From Clostridiales bacterium (GTDB taxonomy: Bacteria; Bacillota; Clostridia; Lachnospirales; Lachnospiraceae), in assembly GCA_021202925.1 (NCBI GenBank), contig JAJQCD010000028.1:1-64000 (forward strand): 64,000 nt of DNA, given 5' to 3'. This document shows, piece by piece, positions 1 through 7,901 of the stretch. Position numbers and translations under genes: made by a program. The notes below the pieces were generated by a model. The model searched no databases and was not told the origin of the DNA. It saw only the letters and a program-made list of their open reading frames with translations. Each line of letters starts with the position of its first letter. Position 1 is the first letter of the stretch.

Positions 1-45
1 AAGGCAGCTTTTGATGGACGGAACGGCTGTCAAAAGTGCTTTTGC

Positions 46-145
46 GTTACTTTCGACGAAAGTAACAAAGGAGGGGCTTCGCCCCGATACTTCTCGAACT
101 ACTAATGTTCGAGAAGGTTCCTTAGTTATGCGCCGTATCCGGCGC
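46..145. other. oriT-like series of four perfect inverted repeats
   Basis: Four perfect inverted repeats lie head to tail just upstream of the relaxase gene. They are GTTACTTTCG/CGAAAGTAAC (46-55/57-66), GGGGC/GCCCC (73-77/81-85), TTCTCGAAC/GTTCGAGAA (91-99/107-115) and GCGCCG/CGGCGC (130-135/140-145). MobV relaxases nick at inverted repeats directly upstream of their own gene, so this is a plausible origin of transfer. The nick site is not identified, and one or more hairpins could instead act on transcription of the relaxase gene. Confidence 0.5.
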
Positions 146-172
146 TCTTTAAAAGAAAATGGAGGAATGCGA

Positions 173-1471
173 TTGAAACGAACGATCAGTGCAATGATGG
201 GAAAAGGCTCTCTGACACACAACAGCAGGGAATTTATTGCGGAAAATGTTGACCCGAGCAGAACCCATCTGAATACCGAATATTGCAATGAGAAGATCAA
301 AGATGTTTATCACGAATTATTTGATGAGGCCGTCGCCCGTTATAATGCGAAGCAGAAACGGAAGGACCGATGCATTGACGATTATTATGAAAAGATTCGT
401 TCCGGAAAACAGGAGAAGTTATTTCATGAGATCGTTATCCAGATTGGAAATAAGGATGATATGGGTGCGATGACGGAGAACGGCGCATTGGCCGCGACTG
501 TGCTGGACGAGTATATGAAGGATTTTCAAGCGCGAAATCCTACTCTCCGTGTGTTCTCTGCACATCTTCACATGGATGAAGCGACACCGCATCTTCACAT
601 TGATTTTGTTCCTTATATCACAGGGAGTAGTCGTGGCGTGGATACCAGGGTGTCGTTGAAGCAGGCACTAATGGCACTGGGGTTTAAAGGCGGAACCCGG
701 AGCGAGACAGAGTGGAACCAGTGGGCGAACGCGGAGAAGGAGCAGCTCGCGAAAGCGATGGCGCAGCATGATATTGAGTGGGAGCACTTAGGGACGCACG
801 AAGAGCATCTGTCGGTGCTGGAATATAAGAAGCAGGAACGGGCGAAAGAGGTTGCTGCTTTAGAGGAGCAGCGGACGGAGTTGGAGCAGACCAATGCCGA
901 TTATACGGCTATGAAGGAATCATTCATAGAGCAACTGAGTGAGATAGACGCGGAAATCCATGAGACGCAGGAACGGAAGGAAAAGGCGGAGAAAGAAACA
1001 GATGCCGCCGAAGTCAAAGCGGAGAAGGTGCAAAAGAAGCTGACCACATTGACGGGTAACATGAATCAGGTGGAACGGTATGCAGCGGAGTATACACACT
1101 TTCCAGAGGAATGGCTGCCGCAGGCCGAAACATTCGAAAGCGGCAAGGCTTATCGGAAGCGTATTCTCCCGATTATCACAGCAGTGGTGAAGCTGCTACA
1201 GCCGTTATATGCGAAATATCTGGATATGAAGCGAAAATACGATCAGCTACAGAGCCGGAATCAGGACCTGAATGGCAGGGTTGATAATCTGGCGAAGGAT
1301 TTAAAACTTTCTCAACAGGAAAGTAATTCACTGCGAAAAGATTTAAACCGTGTGAAAACAGTCCTGGGTGATGCGGCCGTTGAGGATGCAATACAAACAG
1401 CGAAACGACATGAGCAGATGATGGAAGCACAAAAATCAAGGAATCGGAAATACGGCAGAGACGCCAGATAG
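173..1471 (+). CDS. MobV/Pre family plasmid relaxase (mobilization protein)
   Basis: This protein of about 432 residues is a MobV/Pre (plasmid recombination enzyme) relaxase, which nicks oriT and leads the strand during mobilization. The family's histidine-rich metal motif HLHMDEATPHLHID is at residues 131-144, and the N-terminus (KRTISAMMGKGSLTHNSREF) is typical of Firmicutes members. Residues about 215-330 are a charged coiled coil with ELEQ/EKAEKE heptads, and a second coiled coil lies near the C-terminus. The start chosen is TTG at 173, seven bases after GGAGG (161-165); ATG 167 is too close to that site, and an ATG at 11 would read through the upstream inverted repeats. No coupling protein or T4SS gene is in the window, so this is probably a mobilizable element or its remnant. 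Confidence 0.88.
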   Translation: MKRTISAMMGKGSLTHNSREFIAENVDPSRTHLNTEYCNEKIKDVYHELFDEAVARYNAKQKRKDRCIDDYYEKIRSGKQEKLFHEIVIQIGNKDDMGAMTENGALAATVLDEYMKDFQARNPTLRVFSAHLHMDEATPHLHIDFVPYITGSSRGVDTRVSLKQALMALGFKGGTRSETEWNQWANAEKEQLAKAMAQHDIEWEHLGTHEEHLSVLEYKKQERAKEVAALEEQRTELEQTNADYTAMKESFIEQLSEIDAEIHETQERKEKAEKETDAAEVKAEKVQKKLTTLTGNMNQVERYAAEYTHFPEEWLPQAETFESGKAYRKRILPIITAVVKLLQPLYAKYLDMKRKYDQLQSRNQDLNGRVDNLAKDLKLSQQESNSLRKDLNRVKTVLGDAAVEDAIQTAKRHEQMMEAQKSRNRKYGRDAR

Positions 1472-1490
1472 TGAAATATGTTAAAATCCA

Positions 1491-1601
1491 TTCGCCAATC
1501 GGCAAAAGGAGCGAAATTGCGATTTTCAGAGTACTCAGAGGGATAACTCCACATTGGGCGCTCTGAAAACGCAAAAAATGATGAAAACGCCGATTGGCGA
1601 A
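1491..1601. repeat. Nested inverted-repeat element downstream of the relaxase
   Basis: An outer perfect 13-bp inverted repeat (TTCGCCAATCGGC at 1491-1503, complement at 1589-1601) encloses a second one: TGCG-a-TTTTCAGAG at 1518-1531 against CTCTGAAAACGCA at 1561-1573. The two flanking spacers are nearly symmetric (14 and 15 nt) and the central loop is 29 nt. It lies between the relaxase and the next small gene and has no convincing coding potential. It could be a structured RNA, a single-strand origin or a recombination site. Confidence 0.6.
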
Positions 1602-1657
1602 CTGGAGAAAAATAGCGAAAATGACACCTTTAGGAATAATTTTAAATTGGAGGCAGT

Positions 1658-1957
1658 ATGACAGAGAGACTTACGAAAAAGGAAAGAGATACCGAAATAA
1701 TTTACGATCAGAGTGATGCGCCTATGCAGATACGTACCCATGACCTGAAACTGATCCGGCGCTTAACAGCGTTGAGCAAAGAGTATCCGGAAACGTGTCG
1801 TCTTGTGGAGGTGGATACGATCAGCGGCACATATTTTGAGGTGATGGATAAGAGCAGGGTCAGCATCCATGTGACGAAGCCTTATTCGGCGGAGCGGAGG
1901 CGAAAGCAGAGCGAGTGGGCGAAGGAACATGGGTTGAAGGGGAATCAGGGTATATAG
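1658..1957 (+). CDS. Small hypothetical protein of the mobilization module
   Basis: A 99-residue charged protein with no domain I can name. It has a good ribosome-binding site (GGAGG followed by cagt and ATG). The sequence is rich in Arg/Lys/Glu and ends with a basic helix-like tail (YSAERRRKQSEWAKEHGLK). It lies between the relaxase with its nested inverted repeat and a DNA methyltransferase. Position and composition suggest an accessory protein of the mobile element, possibly nucleic-acid binding, but no function is assigned. Confidence 0.6.
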   Translation: MTERLTKKERDTEIIYDQSDAPMQIRTHDLKLIRRLTALSKEYPETCRLVEVDTISGTYFEVMDKSRVSIHVTKPYSAERRRKQSEWAKEHGLKGNQGI

Positions 1958-1987
1958 AAATTTAATGATCTTTCTATACAAATAATC

Positions 1988-2791
1988 ATGGACAGATGTC
2001 GTTTCCTGCGATATAATTTGCAGAAACGCAGAAAGAAGGGGAGGATTGCCATAAGAGATAGACCGGAAAACTTCAAATTGGAAGACACCACTATATGGTC
2101 ATTTCCAGATCGTGGAAGTTGGGCCACACATTCCGGCAAATATCGCGGAAACTGGTCGCCATATGTACCACGAAATCTTATTTTACGATACACCAGAAAA
2201 AATGATTGGGTATTGGATCAGTTCTTAGGAAGCGGGACAACATTGATCGAGGCAAAGCTGCTTGGCAGAAATGCAATCGGCGTCGATGTGAATCCGAATT
2301 CTATCAAGCTATCTAATTCAAATCTTCACTTTACTTATCAGGAAACTTCTAAAATATTCACGAAACAGGGCAACGCAAGACAATTATCGTTCATAAAAGA
2401 TCAAAGTATAGACTTGGTCTGCACGCATCCTCCATATGCGGATATTATTCATTACAGTCAGGACATACAGGAAGACATATCGCATTTGACATATGAGGAT
2501 TTCCTACAGGCGATGGAGGATGTAGCAGGAGAATCCTATCGCGTTTTGAAAGAAGGTGGAATCTGCGCATTTATGATTGGCGATATTCGAAGGAAGGGAT
2601 ATGTATTACCTCTTGGAATGAATACCATGCAAAAATTCACGGATGTGGGATTATTTATTCTGAAGGAGATTATTATAAAGGAACAGCATAACTGCCGGTC
2701 TGCCGATTATTGGGAAGGGCGTGAAAAGACATTCCTAATGCTGGCTCATGAATATATTTTTGTGTTAGAAAAACGGAGTGATGGAAATTAA
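1988..2791 (+). CDS. Site-specific DNA methyltransferase (N4-cytosine/N6-adenine type)
   Basis: This amino-methyltransferase of up to 267 residues carries the AdoMet-binding motif DQFLGSGTTLIEAK (residues 77-90) followed by GVDVNP, and the catalytic motif THPPY at 146-150. The motif resembles TSPPY, typical of N4-cytosine enzymes, although N6-adenine cannot be excluded. The start is uncertain: ATG 1988 has no Shine-Dalgarno sequence, while a strong GGGGAGG (around 2039-2045) precedes ATT/ATA codons at RIAIRDRPENFK, where homologous sequence appears to begin. It is followed by a regulator, a BglII-like endonuclease and a second methyltransferase, so it probably belongs to that restriction-modification locus. 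Known BglII and BstYI systems use an m4C methyltransferase. Confidence 0.82.
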   Translation: MDRCRFLRYNLQKRRKKGRIAIRDRPENFKLEDTTIWSFPDRGSWATHSGKYRGNWSPYVPRNLILRYTRKNDWVLDQFLGSGTTLIEAKLLGRNAIGVDVNPNSIKLSNSNLHFTYQETSKIFTKQGNARQLSFIKDQSIDLVCTHPPYADIIHYSQDIQEDISHLTYEDFLQAMEDVAGESYRVLKEGGICAFMIGDIRRKGYVLPLGMNTMQKFTDVGLFILKEIIIKEQHNCRSADYWEGREKTFLMLAHEYIFVLEKRSDGN

Positions 2792-2875
2792 GGTAGTCAT
2801 GAAATAGCTGTGAGACGGTGGCTAGCGGCGTGTTGGCAGCTCTGAGACAGTAGCAGATGATAGGCCGCGAAAAAA

Positions 2876-2926
2876 TCAGCGAACGCTGAATTGAGTGTTG
2901 CGTAAAGTGAATTCCTATGATATACT
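2876..2926 (+). promoter_or_regulatory. Palindrome plus promoter for the R-M regulator/endonuclease genes
   Basis: A 14-bp palindrome, TCAGCG-AA-CGCTGA (2876-2889), lies just upstream of a promoter: TTGCGT at 2898-2903, 17 nt, TATACT at 2921-2926. The XRE gene starts about 50 nt downstream. In controlled R-M systems a C protein binds a palindrome at this position to time endonuclease expression; that role is inferred here. Confidence 0.5.
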
Positions 2927-2976
2927 GGCAGGAGAAAACGAAAATATGTTCGACATGAATAGTTAGGTGAATAGAT

Positions 2977-3201
2977 ATGGCTGTCAGTTATAAAAAGTTA
3001 TGGAAGTTGCTGATTGATCGGGACATGAAGAAAAAGGATTTGTGTGCATCGGCTGGGATCAGTCATGCGTCCATGGCAAAGCTGGGAAAGAATGAAAATG
3101 TTACGACTGATGTACTCGTCAAAATATGTACTGCTTTGAAATGTGACATCAGTGATATCATGGAGATAACGGAAAATATTGAACAGGGGGTCAAAGAATA
3201 A
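2977..3201 (+). CDS. XRE-family helix-turn-helix regulator (C-protein-like)
   Basis: A 74-residue protein with a single Cro/C1-type HTH: KKDLCASAGISHASMAKLGKN forms the two core helices, followed by TTDVLVKICTALKCDISDIME, the usual fourth and fifth helices. It resembles the small YozG-type XRE regulators. Its stop codon TAA overlaps the start of the endonuclease gene by one base (TAATG), so the two are probably translationally coupled. Together with the upstream palindrome this suggests a controller of the restriction genes. Confidence 0.8.
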   Translation: MAVSYKKLWKLLIDRDMKKKDLCASAGISHASMAKLGKNENVTTDVLVKICTALKCDISDIMEITENIEQGVKE

Positions 3202-3890
3202 TGAACTTTAATGATTATATAGAAAACGAACTTCTGAGAAAGTTTGATTTTCATAATTATGGGCATGCTTTGGAAATATTATATGATGCTTTCCCGGAAG
3301 AATGGAGAGAATTGCAGGACTGCTTAAAACGGTTAAATCTTACGTTGGCGGATATAAAAAAAGCAGGCAGAAATGAATCTCCGATACCCAAAAAGTTTGA
3401 TGATGTTTTATATCCTTATGGTTGGAGAGAGATTCGAATCAGCGGTGATTTAATAGTAAAAAAATATCCGCGTCAAACAGCTCAACGAAGAGGACGTTTT
3501 GCTGATGAACCATATGAAGTAGAAACAATAGCGGGATACATAGATGGACACAATATTGATTTCCTGAAAAATCGTGTTGCGTTTGACTTGGAATGGAACA
3601 GCAAAGATCAAACCTTTGATAGAGACTTGCTGGCAATGAGGACATATTTTGATTGCGGGCTGATTGATGTCGGGGTTATTGTTACGAGAGCTGAAGAACT
3701 TAATGATATTTTTAAGCGAGAGAAAGATGATAATGGTCAACTGTTGATGAAGAAATATGGCGCTAGTACTACGTGGATGGGAAAATTGATTTATCGTCTT
3801 GAGTCGCGGCGCAATGGCGGATGCCCAATTTTAGCAATTGGTATAGGAAAGGAATGTGTTGAAGGATATGGCAGACTTAATGAGCACTAA
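3201..3890 (+). CDS. BglII/BstYI-family type II restriction endonuclease
   Basis: A 229-residue protein matching the catalytic core of the BglII/BstYI family: IDFLKNRVAFDLEWN (residues 119-133) followed by RTYFDCGLIDVGVIV (147-161). The expected metal ligands are Asp120 and Glu131, with Asn133 where BglII has Gln in its E-x-Q. BglII cuts A/GATCT and BstYI cuts R/GATCY, so a GATC-centred target is likely but the exact flanks cannot be read from sequence. It is coupled to the XRE gene and overlaps the adenine methyltransferase by 35 nt. The length agrees with BglII (about 220 residues), and no frameshift is seen. Confidence 0.85.
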   Translation: MNFNDYIENELLRKFDFHNYGHALEILYDAFPEEWRELQDCLKRLNLTLADIKKAGRNESPIPKKFDDVLYPYGWREIRISGDLIVKKYPRQTAQRRGRFADEPYEVETIAGYIDGHNIDFLKNRVAFDLEWNSKDQTFDRDLLAMRTYFDCGLIDVGVIVTRAEELNDIFKREKDDNGQLLMKKYGASTTWMGKLIYRLESRRNGGCPILAIGIGKECVEGYGRLNEH

Positions 3891-4515
3891 AAAAAGTCTT
3901 CAAGATTTTACTACAGGTAAAAAATATAATACGATTTATGCAGATCCGCCTTGGCAATTTCAGAATAGAACCGGAAAAGTTGCACCAGAGCATAAGAGGT
4001 TAAATCGCTATGAGACTATGTCCATAAACGATATTAAAGCTCTACCTGTTTCTGATATTACCGGAGACAAGGCACACCTTTATTTATGGGTTCCGAATGC
4101 GTTGCTGCCGGATGGACTGGCAGTTATGGATGCATGGGGATTTGAATATAAAGGAAATATTGTCTGGGAGAAAATTCGTAAAGACGGCGAGCCAGATGGA
4201 CGCGGTGTGGGTTTTTATTTTAGAAATGTAACGGAGTTGCTTCTGTTTGGAATAAAGAAAAAAAGCGCACCCAATCGAACATTGCAACCGGCGCGATCTC
4301 AGGTTAATTTGATTAGAACTATGAAGCGCGAACATAGTCGTAAACCGGATGAAATTATTCCTATAATTGAATCGTGCAGTCAAGGCCCTCGAATTGAACT
4401 TTTTGCCAGAGGCGTTCGTGAAGGTTGGGATATGTGGGGGGATCAGGCGAATGAAGACTATGAACCAACTTGGAATACATATTCAAATCATACAGTTGCA
4501 AGTATAGCAAAATAA
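3856..4515 (+). CDS. MT-A70 family N6-adenine DNA methyltransferase
   Basis: This protein of up to 219 residues carries the MT-A70 catalytic motif DPPW at about residues 30-33 (TIYADPPWQFQNRTG) and a conserved RYETMSINDIKALP segment. FYFRNVTELLLFGIK and SRKPDEIIPIIE are further family hallmarks. It overlaps the endonuclease gene, as expected for its cognate modification enzyme. The start is ambiguous among GTG 3856, ATG 3868 and ATG 3880; GTG is given because it is the longest. Members of this family in R-M loci methylate adenine, which would protect GATC-containing sites. Confidence 0.85.
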   Translation: MLKDMADLMSTKKSLQDFTTGKKYNTIYADPPWQFQNRTGKVAPEHKRLNRYETMSINDIKALPVSDITGDKAHLYLWVPNALLPDGLAVMDAWGFEYKGNIVWEKIRKDGEPDGRGVGFYFRNVTELLLFGIKKKSAPNRTLQPARSQVNLIRTMKREHSRKPDEIIPIIESCSQGPRIELFARGVREGWDMWGDQANEDYEPTWNTYSNHTVASIAK

Positions 4516-4547
4516 GAAAAGAATAATATTTTTACAAGGGGGATATA

Positions 4548-5963
4548 ATGAGCTTTGAGGTACGAACATTATTGGAAAAGGATTTGAATTCGTTATTTGT
4601 GATAGAGGAGAATCATTTTAATGATTTTAAATCAAAAGATATTGAAGGAAAAAAATTGAGTAAAACAATTTCTGCATTTGCTAATGCAAGTGGCGGGGAT
4701 ATTTATTTGGGTATAAGAGAGGAAAATAATACTAAAATAAAGCATTGGGAAGGGTTTAATGCGATCGAAGACGCCAATGGCTTTATACAAATGATATCGA
4801 ATTTATTGGTGTTGACGAACAATTATGAGATTGTATTTTTGAAACATCCTGTATTTGCTACATATGTATTACAAATCACAGTGTTTAAGACGCAAGCTAT
4901 AGTTTATTGTACGGATGGAAAAATTCCTTATATCAGAAAGGGCGCTCAAAATCTCCCGTGTGATACGTCAGAGAAAATAAGACGTTTGGAATTAGACAAG
5001 GGGATTTCTTCATTTGAAAATGAATTGGTTGCTGAATCAGATTTATCTGATGTTGATGATTCCATGACTTGGAAAAACTTTAAAGAAGATATTGTCCCAG
5101 GATCAAACACGGAGTCATGGTTAAAGAAGCAAAGATTGTTAGTTGATCAAAAATTGACAGTCGCAGCGTTACTTCTATTTTCTGATGAACCACAAATTTG
5201 CTTGCCGAAGCGTTCGTCAATAAAAATATTTCGATATCAAACAAGTGGCGAAGCGGAACGTGACACTTTGGCTGGGCTTCCAATTACAGTCGAAGGATGT
5301 GCATATAATCAAATTTATGAAGCCGTTAATAAAACGAAGGGAATTATCGAGTCAATCAAAAAATTTGGTAAAGGATTTGAGACTATAGAATATCCAGAAG
5401 AAACTTTACATGAAATTATCACTAATGCTGTCTTACATAGGGACTATAGTATTGCAACCGATATCCAAATTAGAATATTTGATAACCGTGTTGAAGTTGA
5501 AAGTCCGGGTAAATTACCAGGATATGTAACGGTCGAGAATATATTAACTGCGCAATCTGCACGTAATCCTAAAATCGTACGTCTTATAAATAAGTTTCCA
5601 GAACCACCAAATAAAGATGTTGGTGAAGGGTTGAATACCGCATTTGAAGCAATGGAAAAATTAAGGTTAAAGAAGCCAATTATTGTAGAAACCGATAATT
5701 CTGTTTTAGTGATTATAAAACATGAAAAGCTGGCGTCTCCAGAAGAGTTAGTAGTTGATTATCTATCGAGCAATGAACGAATAACTAATCAGATAGGAAG
5801 AAGTATTACTGGAATTAAATCTGAAAATAGTATGAAAAGAATATTCTGGAAACTTAGAGACGCAGGAATGATATACATGGTTGGAGCTGGTTCTGCTGCC
5901 GCTTGGGAAAAGACGAATGATTTTGACAGCAAAGTTAAAAATTTGAATATTGGGAAGGAATAA
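4548..5963 (+). CDS. AlbA_2 (Schlafen-type) DNA-binding domain protein with HATPase-like C-terminal domain
   Basis: A 471-residue protein with an N-terminal AlbA_2/divergent AAA-4 domain (ENHFNDFKSKDIEGKKLSKT through FANASGGDIYLGI, residues 21-56) and a C-terminal ATP-binding region (ETLHEIITNAVLHRDYS near 285, then DNRVEVESPGKLPG). This is the usual arrangement of COG2865-like predicted transcriptional regulators. A winged-helix region follows (about 390-450). It lies 32 nt downstream of the adenine methyltransferase with its own Shine-Dalgarno GGGGG. Such proteins are frequent in mobile and defence islands. A defence role is possible but not shown. Confidence 0.78.
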   Translation: MSFEVRTLLEKDLNSLFVIEENHFNDFKSKDIEGKKLSKTISAFANASGGDIYLGIREENNTKIKHWEGFNAIEDANGFIQMISNLLVLTNNYEIVFLKHPVFATYVLQITVFKTQAIVYCTDGKIPYIRKGAQNLPCDTSEKIRRLELDKGISSFENELVAESDLSDVDDSMTWKNFKEDIVPGSNTESWLKKQRLLVDQKLTVAALLLFSDEPQICLPKRSSIKIFRYQTSGEAERDTLAGLPITVEGCAYNQIYEAVNKTKGIIESIKKFGKGFETIEYPEETLHEIITNAVLHRDYSIATDIQIRIFDNRVEVESPGKLPGYVTVENILTAQSARNPKIVRLINKFPEPPNKDVGEGLNTAFEAMEKLRLKKPIIVETDNSVLVIIKHEKLASPEELVVDYLSSNERITNQIGRSITGIKSENSMKRIFWKLRDAGMIYMVGAGSAAAWEKTNDFDSKVKNLNIGKE

Positions 5964-6034
5964 TTAAATATGAAGATTGGAGAAATTTGATTTCTACGCC
6001 AATGTAGAAAAACATCGGGTTATCTTTTGCAAGT

Positions 6035-6080
6035 AAGCCACCGGTTCCAATTCCAAATGAGTTCCGAAAACCGGTGGCTT
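6035..6080. repeat. 12-bp inverted repeat
   Basis: AAGCCACCGGTT (6035-6046) and AACCGGTGGCTT (6069-6080) form a perfect 12-bp stem with a 22-nt loop, about 70 nt after the AlbA_2 gene. No U-run follows on either strand, so it is not a standard terminator. It could still stop transcription or be a recombination relic. Confidence 0.5.
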
Positions 6081-6415
6081 GTCTGACACGATATTTGAGA
6101 TGAATCAAAAATGAGTGGCTACATTTTGGCTACAAAAACCATGCGGACGAACCGGAATGCCCAAATAAATCATCATAATTCGGACAAATGCGCACTGATA
6201 ATGCGTTTTATAATCTTTCGTACGATTGTAAAAGACGAGTTCGAGTGATGCAAATATTCGCCAAAACCGTTGATTTTACTCGTTTTTGGCGGATTTAATG
6301 TTTCCCGTGATGTTACGGTGATGTTAAGAGCGGATTCTAAACATCATTTTCCTTGGCCTGATTGGGCTGCGATATGTCGAAATGGTAAAGCACATTGTCG
6401 AGAGTGAGGCGAAGA
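6081..6415. other. Non-coding stretch with TGGCTACA direct repeats
   Basis: No credible gene is seen here. Two copies of TGGCTACA occur close together near 6115-6135 in a segment resembling sequence found next to tyrosine-integrase genes of integrative elements. This resemblance is from memory and is not decisive. The rest is AT-rich filler leading into the HicB remnant. Confidence 0.3.
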
Positions 6416-6795
6416 ATGATGAGGACGTTGAATGAATATATGGCGATGTCTTATCGCATGGAAATCGTAGAGGATAAGGATGAGGGCGGATATGTGGTTT
6501 CTTTTCCTGACCTGCCGGGATGCCTTACTTGTGGCGAGACAATGAAATCAGCGGTGGCTAATGCCAGAGATGCAAAAAAGACATGATTGGAGACATCTAT
6601 CGAAGATGGAATAGAAATTCAGGAACCGGATTCTCTGGAGGATTATCTGAATACTTTAAGCTGCGGTTCCGCGTAGCCTGCACAGATCACTGGCGAAGCA
6701 TTCAAAAAGAGAGAAAATCAGTATTTATTAAAGCAAGTATTCTGGAATTAGAGCAGGACGAAGCGGTAATGAATGAATTTATCAACGCTGAATGA
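6416..6795 (+). pseudogene. Frameshifted HicB-family antitoxin remnant
   Basis: The first frame encodes the HicB N-terminus (YRMEIVEDKDEGGYVVSFP, then DLPGCLTCGETMKSAVANA). After about 6575 the homology continues in other frames: SIEDGIEIQEPDSLEDY near 6595-6645, then LRSLAKHSKREK near 6680-6715, then NQYLLK near 6717-6735. All these pieces are in the order of a normal HicB (antitoxin fold, then ribbon-helix-helix tail), so at least two or three frameshifts have destroyed the gene. No HicA toxin gene is recognisable next to it. Confidence 0.75.
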
Positions 6796-6858
6796 CCAGT
6801 GTGTAAGTGTTATTACGCTGGCGATTAGCGAGTGGATCCGCGAGACCCTAAAAATGAG

Positions 6859-6904
6859 GCCTTACCAGATTGAGCAAAATATATCAATTTGGTTAGGCTT
6901 TTTT
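6859..6904 (+). terminator. Rho-independent terminator
   Basis: An imperfect stem (GCCTTACCAGATTGA region, 6859-6874, against TCAATTTGGTTAGGC, 6884-6898) is followed by six T residues. It closes the HicB remnant region before the next promoter. Confidence 0.7.
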
Positions 6905-6986
6905 GCGTTGCCTGGCGGGCGGTTTATTCATTGTTCTTAGATTCTTCTGCATTACGCTTGAAATGCCAGACAGACTGAGGTTTGCG

Positions 6987-7032
6987 ATTGGACTATTTGT
7001 CCAATGCAATGTTTAGCCTTCTTCGATATAAT
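6987..7032 (+). promoter_or_regulatory. Palindromic operator and -10 box of the 7067 gene
   Basis: ATTGGAC-TATTT-GTCCAAT (6987-7005) is a perfect 7-bp palindrome. A TATAAT box begins at 7027, which is 22 positions after the palindrome ends. The same palindrome at the same distance from a TATGAT box recurs at 8713-8758. The site reaches the -35 position, where no good -35 hexamer is seen, which suggests an activator-dependent promoter. Confidence 0.6.
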
Positions 7033-7066
7033 TTTTAGAAGACGATTTAAAAAGAGGTGTTATTCT

Positions 7067-7885
7067 ATGACGCGTGGGAAAATTATTTATGTGACAAAAG
7101 AAAGACAGGTATATTCGACGATTGAATTTAACGGGGACATGTATCCGATTGATGGCGGCCATGGAGAGGAAATTATCGATTTTTTTCAGGGACACGGCTT
7201 TCGGGATATTCAATCGTATGGCAGGTATGTAAAGCGTCTGGACAATCGTTATTTTGGTTATTCATCTGTATATGGCGAAAAACTGATTCACTTCAAAGGG
7301 TTATCCAGAGAGGGATTATTTGATTTCACAGAAAATTATACGGACTATCTGTATCTGATTAATCACAGCGATACAGAGGTGCAAATGGAACTGAAAGAGG
7401 GAAAAGTCGTACTTCCGATGGGTGCGTTGGCAATCGTCCATTATCAGAATCTTTGGGAAATCATACCTGGAGATGGGACAATTGAAGCGGGAGCACCGGG
7501 AAAAAATGAATTGGTAAAAATAATGGAAAACATGGAGTGGGATTTGTTTCAGCGGCAGAAAGAATGGATTTATGCACAGCAGATTCAAATAGAGAAATGG
7601 TATGGTCGGGAGGCAGCAGCTTTGCCGATGGGTATTTTGAATATGATAGACAAAATTCAGGAAGCCTGGGAGGAGAAAATGGCGCGGGCAGACAAGAATC
7701 CATGTTGGTACGAGGAGAGATGGTATGACGAGGATCTGAAAACAGCATTGGAGAATGCAGAGGTTGAGGTTACTGTTGCAAATGTGACAAAGCTGAGAAA
7801 TTGCTGTGTACATATATTTGATGATAAATCTGTACGAAACGAGATGTTGGTGGACATGGCAAGAAAGATGAGTGATGACAGATAG
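7067..7885 (+). CDS. Hypothetical protein, 272 aa
   Basis: I do not recognise the family. The start is ATG 7067, preceded by AAGAGGTG, giving 272 residues. The N-terminal half looks like a beta-rich fold (MTRGKIIYVTKERQVYSTIEF, MYPIDGG). The C-terminal half is helical with many Trp/Tyr residues (WIYAQQIQIEKWYGRE, NPCWYEERWYDED). There is no signal peptide or membrane segment. It is followed 16 nt later by another unrecognised gene, and the pair is probably an operon controlled by the palindromic promoter at 6987. Confidence 0.6.
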   Translation: MTRGKIIYVTKERQVYSTIEFNGDMYPIDGGHGEEIIDFFQGHGFRDIQSYGRYVKRLDNRYFGYSSVYGEKLIHFKGLSREGLFDFTENYTDYLYLINHSDTEVQMELKEGKVVLPMGALAIVHYQNLWEIIPGDGTIEAGAPGKNELVKIMENMEWDLFQRQKEWIYAQQIQIEKWYGREAAALPMGILNMIDKIQEAWEEKMARADKNPCWYEERWYDEDLKTALENAEVEVTVANVTKLRNCCVHIFDDKSVRNEMLVDMARKMSDDR

Positions 7886-7901
7886 AAATCAGGAGTAAAA
7901 A

